Part shown: piece by piece, positions 59,652 to 64,000 of the stretch
Numbering within the stretch: the first letter of the stretch is position 1
Layout: each line of letters opens with the position of its first letter
Notes under the pieces: generated by a model
Database searches by the model: none
What the model saw: the letters and a program-made list of their open reading frames with translations, nothing else
What the model was told of the DNA's origin: nothing
Program-made: the position numbers and the translations under genes
Assembly: GCA_019261985.1 (NCBI GenBank)
Contig: JAFAQY010000042.1
Location: 16,516 to 80,515 of the forward strand
Direction: 5' to 3'
DNA from: Bryobacterales bacterium
Lineage (GTDB): Bacteria > Acidobacteriota > Terriglobia > Bryobacterales > Bryobacteraceae
DNA: 64,000 bases

Positions 59652-60166
59652 TTAGGTTCGAGGCCGACGGAGACCGCGATGACAGAAAGCTCGCGCGCGT
59701 CATCGGATGTGGGCCCAATGCCTTTATCGGACGAAAATTGCACCGCGACGGCGTCGCCCTTCAGCGCGGCGGCGGGCACGTCGCGCGTGTACTCGTAATC
59801 GCCGGATTTCGAATAGGTTTCGGGCGGCAGCGCCAGGCCATTAATGTTCGCGCCTAAGGTGACCGGTCCAACTTTCGAAATAATCGCTTCCGGCACGGCG
59901 AGCTTTAGATTCAGCTTCGCGCCGTTTTCGGCCGCTCCCGGCGGCGGCTTCAATACAACTTCGAACTGTTTCATTGTCCAGCGCCAGGCGCCGGCTTCAA
60001 CCGGATAAAATCCTTTAACGAGTTGCGCAGAAGCAGCCGGATCCTTTACCTGCACGATACTCACAAGCGGCGCTGCATGGTCGGTAACCAACGCAGAGGG
60101 ATTCGGGGCGGACCGCTTGCAAGAAGCGATCGATAAGACGACTGCAGTCAGAGCTAGTCTCCGCAA
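59648..60166 (-). CDS. Lipoprotein of unknown function
   Basis: The protein has 172 residues from the TTG at 60166. A signal peptide with a lipobox LSIASC places an acylated Cys near 16. The mature part is beta-rich (AWRWTMKQFEVVLKPPPGAAENGAKLNLKLAVPEAIISKVGPVTLGANINGLALPPETY), suggesting a jelly-roll or similar fold. Its start overlaps the stop of the molybdopterin oxidoreductase gene by 13 bases and its stop overlaps the membrane protein gene. Such tight packing suggests a single transcript for all three. Confidence 0.7.
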   Translation of the reverse strand: MRRLALTAVVLSIASCKRSAPNPSALVTDHAAPLVSIVQVKDPAASAQLVKGFYPVEAGAWRWTMKQFEVVLKPPPGAAENGAKLNLKLAVPEAIISKVGPVTLGANINGLALPPETYSKSGDYEYTRDVPAAALKGDAVAVQFSSDKGIGPTSDDARELSVIAVSVGLEPK

Positions 60167-62199
60167 CGTTCCACCTCAACTAAGCAATTGTAAAAAGTCG
60201 GCCCCCCGCCGATATCGGCGAGCCTGTCCGACGTTAGCGCGTTCGCATTGCGGCCGTCGATCGACTTCTTGGGCCATCGGACGCTGGGCGCGCGAACTAC
60301 ACCTTCGAGGACGGTTTTGGAAACATCGGCCTTCAGAAGCAGGCTGCCGCGGTCATTGAATACCCGGACACGATCACCGGAAACGATGCCCCTCGGCACG
60401 GCATCGCGCTCGTGCAAATGCAACAGTGAAGTCTCGGCGTCCACGCGGGCGCGGTGGCCGAACGTGGAGTTCATGCTGTCGTCGTTTTTGGAGGAAACCA
60501 TTTCTAACGGATATTTCCCGCGCAACGCGTGGTCGCCCAAGCGCGATTCTGCCGGCGGCGTATATTGCAGCCTCTCCGCCCCGAATTCGCATTTGCCGGA
60601 TGGCGTGCCGAAACCTTCGGCAAATGGAAGGAACGGCCGGCCTGGCGGAGCGACGTTCAGGCGGACGGAATGTTCTCGGTCCAAGCGCTCCAGCGAGATG
60701 CCATCGAGGAACGGATGTCCCGAGCCCAACAGCGCGCAGATCAATTCGTCTTCAGAATCCTGGAAACATGGATCGTCGAATCCCATGCGCTGCGCCAGTG
60801 CGCGGAAGATTTCCACGTTCGAGCGCGCTTCTCCCGCCGCCGCCAGAGCCGGCCGAGCGAGTTGTAAATGATAGTGGCCGTATGCGAGATAAATATCGGT
60901 ATGCTCCAGGAAGGTGGTCGCCGGCAAAACGATATCGGCATAGTCGGCGGTGTCGGTTTGAAATTGTTCCAGTACCACAGTAAACAAATCCGGCCGCAGC
61001 AGGCCTTTCAAAACCAGGTTTTGATTGGGTGCGATAGCGGCGGGATTCGAATTATAAACCACGATGGCTTTCACCGGCGGAGAATCGAGCTGCGTAAGCG
61101 CTTTGCCCAGTTCGCTCATATTCACGAGCCTCGCTTCCCTGCCAAGCGCCGACTTCTTCTGCAAATCCGGCCTTTCGAGCGCCGCACGATCGAAGTGAAA
61201 CGCCTGAGAGGTGGAAAGCTGGAGCCCGCCGCCGATCTCGCGCCACGAGCCCGTCAGCGCGGGTAAAGCCGCGATGGCGCGCACGGCCGCCCCGCCATGC
61301 TCGCTGCGTTGAATTCCGTAGTTTGCCCGAATCGCGGCAGGGCGAGTGTTGGCATACTCGCGCGCAAGCTGAACGATGTCCTCTTTGTCCACACCCGTCA
61401 GGCGGGCGACGCGCTCAGGATCGTATTGCTTAACAAGCTGCCCAAATTCTGCGAACCCGTTTGTGTGTTGGGTGACGAAGCTTTTGTCGTAAAGGTTCTC
61501 GGCAATGATCACATGGGCCAAGCCAAGAGCGAGCGCCAGGTCGCTCCCCGGATAGATCGCGAGATGCCGGTCGGCGAGAGCGGCGGTTCGCGTGCGAATC
61601 GGGTCAATGGCGATGAGCTTCGCGCCGTTGCGCCGCGCCTCTACAATGAATGGCCATAGGTGGACATTCGTCCCGTGGATATTAGCTCCCCAGGCGATAA
61701 TCAGCTTCGATTCACTGAATTGCTCGGGTTCCGTTCCGTAGCGCACGCCGAGCGTCGCCGTGAGTCCGGCTGAGCCTGTCGACGCGCAGATGGTGCGATC
61801 GAGGCGCGATGCGCCAAGGCGATGGAAAAAACGGCGGTCCATGCCCGAGCCATTGAGCAGGCCCATGGTTCCGGCATAGCTGTAGGGCAGGATCGATTCC
61901 GGCCCAAACTCCTGCGCGATCCGGTTAAGTTCCCGGGCGATTGTATCGATCGCTTCGTCCCAGGAGATTCGGTGAAAACGCCCTTCTCCTTTGTCTCCGA
62001 CCCGCTTCCGCGGATAAAGCAGCCGCTCCGGCGAATACTCGCGCTCGAGGTATTGCGTCACCTTCGCGCACAAAAAGCCGCGCGTAACCGGATGAGTGGG
62101 ATCGCCGCGCAGCTTAGTCGCGCGCCCGTTCTCGACGTGGACCAGCACGGCGCAAGTATCGGGGCAATCCAGAGCGCAAACGGAGTGGCGAATCTCCAT
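60154..62199 (-). CDS. Molybdopterin oxidoreductase with 4Fe-4S site
   Basis: The protein has 681 residues from ATG 62199. The N-terminal Cys pattern C8-x3-C12-x3-C16-x27-C44 binds a 4Fe-4S cluster. Next come the molybdopterin domains with ICASTGSAGL, IIAWGANIHGTNVHLWPFIVEARRNGAKLIAIDP, GVDKEDIVQLA, VVYNSNPAAIAPN and VLEQFQTDTADYADIVLPATTFLEHTD. There is no Tat signal, so it is probably cytoplasmic. The upstream extension reads a dispersed repeat and is not a better start. The substrate (formate, thiosulfate or other) cannot be told. Confidence 0.88.
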   Translation of the reverse strand: MEIRHSVCALDCPDTCAVLVHVENGRATKLRGDPTHPVTRGFLCAKVTQYLEREYSPERLLYPRKRVGDKGEGRFHRISWDEAIDTIARELNRIAQEFGPESILPYSYAGTMGLLNGSGMDRRFFHRLGASRLDRTICASTGSAGLTATLGVRYGTEPEQFSESKLIIAWGANIHGTNVHLWPFIVEARRNGAKLIAIDPIRTRTAALADRHLAIYPGSDLALALGLAHVIIAENLYDKSFVTQHTNGFAEFGQLVKQYDPERVARLTGVDKEDIVQLAREYANTRPAAIRANYGIQRSEHGGAAVRAIAALPALTGSWREIGGGLQLSTSQAFHFDRAALERPDLQKKSALGREARLVNMSELGKALTQLDSPPVKAIVVYNSNPAAIAPNQNLVLKGLLRPDLFTVVLEQFQTDTADYADIVLPATTFLEHTDIYLAYGHYHLQLARPALAAAGEARSNVEIFRALAQRMGFDDPCFQDSEDELICALLGSGHPFLDGISLERLDREHSVRLNVAPPGRPFLPFAEGFGTPSGKCEFGAERLQYTPPAESRLGDHALRGKYPLEMVSSKNDDSMNSTFGHRARVDAETSLLHLHERDAVPRGIVSGDRVRVFNDRGSLLLKADVSKTVLEGVVRAPSVRWPKKSIDGRNANALTSDRLADIGGGPTFYNCLVEVERCGD

Positions 62200-62216
62200 A
62201 TAAGGAAGGATAACGT

Positions 62217-62268
62217 GTAGGGCAGGTTGCCAAACCTGCGGCCGGTTGCCAAACCCGCCTGCCGACCT
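62217..62268. repeat. Dispersed palindrome (copy 7)
   Basis: AGGGCAGGTTGCCAAACCTGC and GGCCGGTTGCCAAACCCGCC lie upstream of the molybdopterin gene and closely match copy 4 at 40721. Confidence 0.7.
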
Positions 62269-62305
62269 TGTTACCAACACCGAACAGCGCGATTCGCAAT
62301 CGCGC

Positions 62306-62327
62306 GCAGGATAGCATCCTGCCCCAC
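62306..62327. repeat. Partial dispersed palindrome (copy 8)
   Basis: GCAGGATAGCATCCTGC followed by CCCAC lies just after the end of paralogue 3. It is a short hairpin with the CAGGAT/ATCCTG arms. Confidence 0.5.
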
Positions 62328-62328
62328 A

Positions 62329-63126
62329 TTACTTGCCGACCATGTGGGCCGAGTCTCGCTCGTTATCGCAGACTTCCTCGATCATTTCGTAATCCGCGAG
62401 CAGGCGGAAATGGAGCGTGGGCGTCCACGGTTTGGTGTAGGCTTTGGGATCGTTGAGCGTCACGCTGAGATCCATATGACCGAAATCCGGGCGGGTAAAG
62501 CGTTCCGTAGTGTGGAGAGCTTCCGTATGCGGGTATCCGCTTATATCGATCCAGGTCTTATCGTTGAATCCGATGGTATCCACAACCAGCGTGTCTTTGT
62601 CCCACTTGCCAACTGAGTAACCGAACCATGTCGGAAAGGTGACTTCCGGAAGGCTGCGGCCGTCCATGAAAATGCGGCGGTAGTAGTTGAACTCCTCGAA
62701 TAAGACGCCGATCTGAGCCGGCGTCTGCATGATCTGAAATCCGATCGGAATCATCATCGCCCCGGGCAGGCCATGAGGCAGGCAGTGCTCCGAAGGCAGG
62801 CCGACTCCATTAGCGGCCACGCGTCGCTTATACAACTCCTCGGCCCACGGCTGAAATGGGATGGTTTCGCCCTCTGGCAAGTAATTGCGGAGGCCGCCAT
62901 TGCCCGTGCCGGAGGGCACAACGGAAGGAGTTGAAGCGGGCCTCCTCCCCGTGATTTGCCAGATTCCGGTGAAATCCGGTTTGCCGTCGGGTGTTCTTGG
63001 CGGCGGCGCGGAGATATTCGGTTTTCCGTCGGCAGTCCGAGGGATTCCCGGCGTTTTGAACTGGAGCCACTGGGCTGACAGGGGAAGTATGCCGCAAAGC
63101 AGAGCGAGACCGAAACTGGATTTCAT
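62329..63126 (-). CDS. Secreted protein of the DTLVV-motif family (paralogue 3)
   Basis: The protein has 265 residues and a signal peptide (residues 1-19). Blocks: RTPDGKPDFTGIWQITG, SEHCLPHGLPGAMM, FNYYRRIFMDGRSLPE, VGKWDKDTLVVDTIGFNDKTW, TERFTRPDFGHMDLSVTLNDPKAYTKPW. It is the third full member in the window and the most typical of the family. It has no DUF6152 gene beside it. Start ATG 63126. Function is unknown. Confidence 0.75.
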   Translation of the reverse strand: MKSSFGLALLCGILPLSAQWLQFKTPGIPRTADGKPNISAPPPRTPDGKPDFTGIWQITGRRPASTPSVVPSGTGNGGLRNYLPEGETIPFQPWAEELYKRRVAANGVGLPSEHCLPHGLPGAMMIPIGFQIMQTPAQIGVLFEEFNYYRRIFMDGRSLPEVTFPTWFGYSVGKWDKDTLVVDTIGFNDKTWIDISGYPHTEALHTTERFTRPDFGHMDLSVTLNDPKAYTKPWTPTLHFRLLADYEMIEEVCDNERDSAHMVGK

Positions 63127-63277
63127 GCAATGAAAATGCTATCAGAATCGATCGTAACGAAGGTAGGCGTGAACCTTTGAATCCGCATTCAAATTGAGCC
63201 AGTAAGCGTACTGGGCCTTATGCAGCATGGCGGTGCAACGTTCGCGCATCGCCGGGATCTATCAGATAGGCAGTTTA

Positions 63278-63301
63278 CCCGGGGACAAACTGTGTCCCGG
63301 G
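63278..63301 (+). promoter_or_regulatory. Hairpin next to the RND adaptor start
   Basis: CCCGGGGACA - AACTG - TGTCCCGGG forms a near-perfect stem with one bulged G, ending 5 bases before ATG 63307. It could cover the ribosome-binding region of the mdtA-like gene and so limit its translation. Confidence 0.4.
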
Positions 63302-63306
63302 ATCGT

Positions 63307-64000
63307 ATGAACAGGTTGCGTCCGAAGGGTTTTTGGATATTTGCCCTGCTGGTGTTGGTAGCGGCGGGTGTCTATATCCTTTGGACGAAGAACACCAACG
63401 CCTCCACTAATCCGAAAGGCGGCAAGCAAGCCAAGGAAAGCGGCGGCGCCGCGCCTATCCCTGTTGTCGCGGTTCGCGCGAAGCGGGGCAATATCGGCCT
63501 TTACTTCACCGGCCTCGGCGCCGCCACTCCCCTTAACACCGTCTTGGTGCGTAGCCGTGTTGACGGCGAGTTGATCACGGTTCATTACAAAGAAGGCGAG
63601 CTTGTTCAAAAGGGAGATCTCCTGGTCGAGATCGACCCGCGGCCCTATCAAGCCGCGCTGGAGCAGGCCCAGGGACAGCTTGCGCGCGATCAAGCCCTGC
63701 TTGCCAACGCGCGCGTCGATTTGGCTCGATATCAGACGCTGATCACTCAGAACGCCATCCCCGAACAAACTCTCGCCACACAACAAGCGCTCGTGAAGCA
63801 GTATGAGGGTACGGTCAGAATCGACGAGGGTAACGTCGACGCAGCCCAGACCAATCTCGCGTATACGAAAATCACCGCGCCGATTACCGGAAGGATCGGC
63901 CTGCGTCTGGTGGATCCGGGCAACATTGTTCATGCGGGGGACACGAATCCCATGCTGGTGATAACGCAGATGGAGCCGATGAGCGTGATCTTTACGCTTA
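63307..64000 (+). CDS. MdtA-type RND efflux adaptor (cut by window end)
   Basis: The frame is open to the end of the window and gives 231 residues. A membrane anchor (GFWIFALLVLVAAGVYILW) is followed by IPVVAVRAKRGNIGLYFTGLGAATPLNTVLVRSRVDGELITVHYKEGELVQKGDLLVEIDPRPY, a helical hairpin (EQAQGQLARDQALLANARVDLARYQTLITQNAIPEQTLATQQA) and TKITAPITGRIGLRLVDPGNIVHAGD. This is the order of MdtA-type adaptors of RND pumps. Its pump gene probably lies beyond the window. Start ATG 63307. Confidence 0.9.
   Translation, partial: MNRLRPKGFWIFALLVLVAAGVYILWTKNTNASTNPKGGKQAKESGGAAPIPVVAVRAKRGNIGLYFTGLGAATPLNTVLVRSRVDGELITVHYKEGELVQKGDLLVEIDPRPYQAALEQAQGQLARDQALLANARVDLARYQTLITQNAIPEQTLATQQALVKQYEGTVRIDEGNVDAAQTNLAYTKITAPITGRIGLRLVDPGNIVHAGDTNPMLVITQMEPMSVIFTL

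Noticed and set aside
63262..63933. Minus-strand frame (223 residues) at the window end
   Set aside because: The plus strand encodes a clear MdtA-type adaptor from 63307. The minus frame is its shadow.

Overview
The window looks like chromosomal DNA from an Acidobacteriota of the Bryobacterales/Solibacter type. This is inferred from gene content: an Oar-like TonB-dependent receptor, an M56 peptidase fused to a DUF3738 (TIGR03435) domain, an acidobacterial-type VWFA protein, DUF6599, DUF6152, three paralogues of a secreted family with the motif pattern G.W..DTLVV, and GC-rich palindromic repeats between genes. No phage, insertion sequence, CRISPR array or rRNA is visible. One tRNA, tRNA-Ser(GCU), is present.

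Layout. 1-6.3 kb: the end of an Oar-like receptor, a small cytochrome c, a minus-strand operon (DUF6580 membrane protein, Dph6-like PP-loop ATPase, MBL hydrolase), a 2H phosphoesterase, and a cytochrome c/copper monooxygenase-like protein. 6.3-10.9 kb: a BlaI regulator coupled to an M56-DUF3738 fusion, three tandem palindromes, a secreted MBL protein, and a DUF4440-like protein next to pyrE. 11.6-17.3 kb: a MacA-MacB-TolC type tripartite exporter encoded by four genes. 17.3-21.4 kb: a long inverted repeat, a VWA protein, an S24 protease with no helix-turn-helix, and an ALDH7-type dehydrogenase. 21.4-26.4 kb: secreted proteins including DUF6152 and two paralogues of the DTLVV family, then an LVIVD-repeat protein. 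26.4-27.4 kb: a small ORF and a broken nucleotidyltransferase (AbiEii-like). 27.5-34 kb: rocD-proC (ornithine to proline), a GNAT, an acyl-CoA carboxylase beta subunit, a PilZ protein and thrS.

34-43 kb: an ankyrin-like protein, a pseudogene scrap, a coiled-coil protein, a PilT-like ATPase, an SMP-30 protein, DUF6886, an MFS transporter, a lysine- and glutamate-rich secreted protein and tRNA-Ser. 42.7-46.6 kb: secA and DUF6599. 46.7-49.1 kb: a decaying zone with a VOC protein, a frameshifted MOSC gene, a degenerate ORF and a broken AraC regulator. 49.1-52.1 kb: galM and a 596-residue protein that I do not recognise. 52.3-56.6 kb: an operon resembling Escherichia coli yjfIJKL (DUF2170-like, PspA, DUF4178, a novel coiled-coil membrane protein, duplicated DUF350), probably acting at the cell envelope. 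56.6-64 kb: small secreted proteins, a polytopic membrane protein, a lipoprotein, a molybdopterin oxidoreductase, a third DTLVV paralogue, and the start of an MdtA-type RND adaptor cut by the window edge.

Many neighbours are coupled by ATGA, TAATG or one-base overlaps, which define operons well. The most interesting material is the yjf-like envelope operon with its unfamiliar fourth gene, the S24 protease with a non-HTH N-terminus, the BlaI/M56-DUF3738 pair with a candidate operator, the 15-bp perfect inverted repeat at 17.7 kb, the palindromic repeat family that enters reading frames, and a series of gene relics whose lesions can be read base by base.
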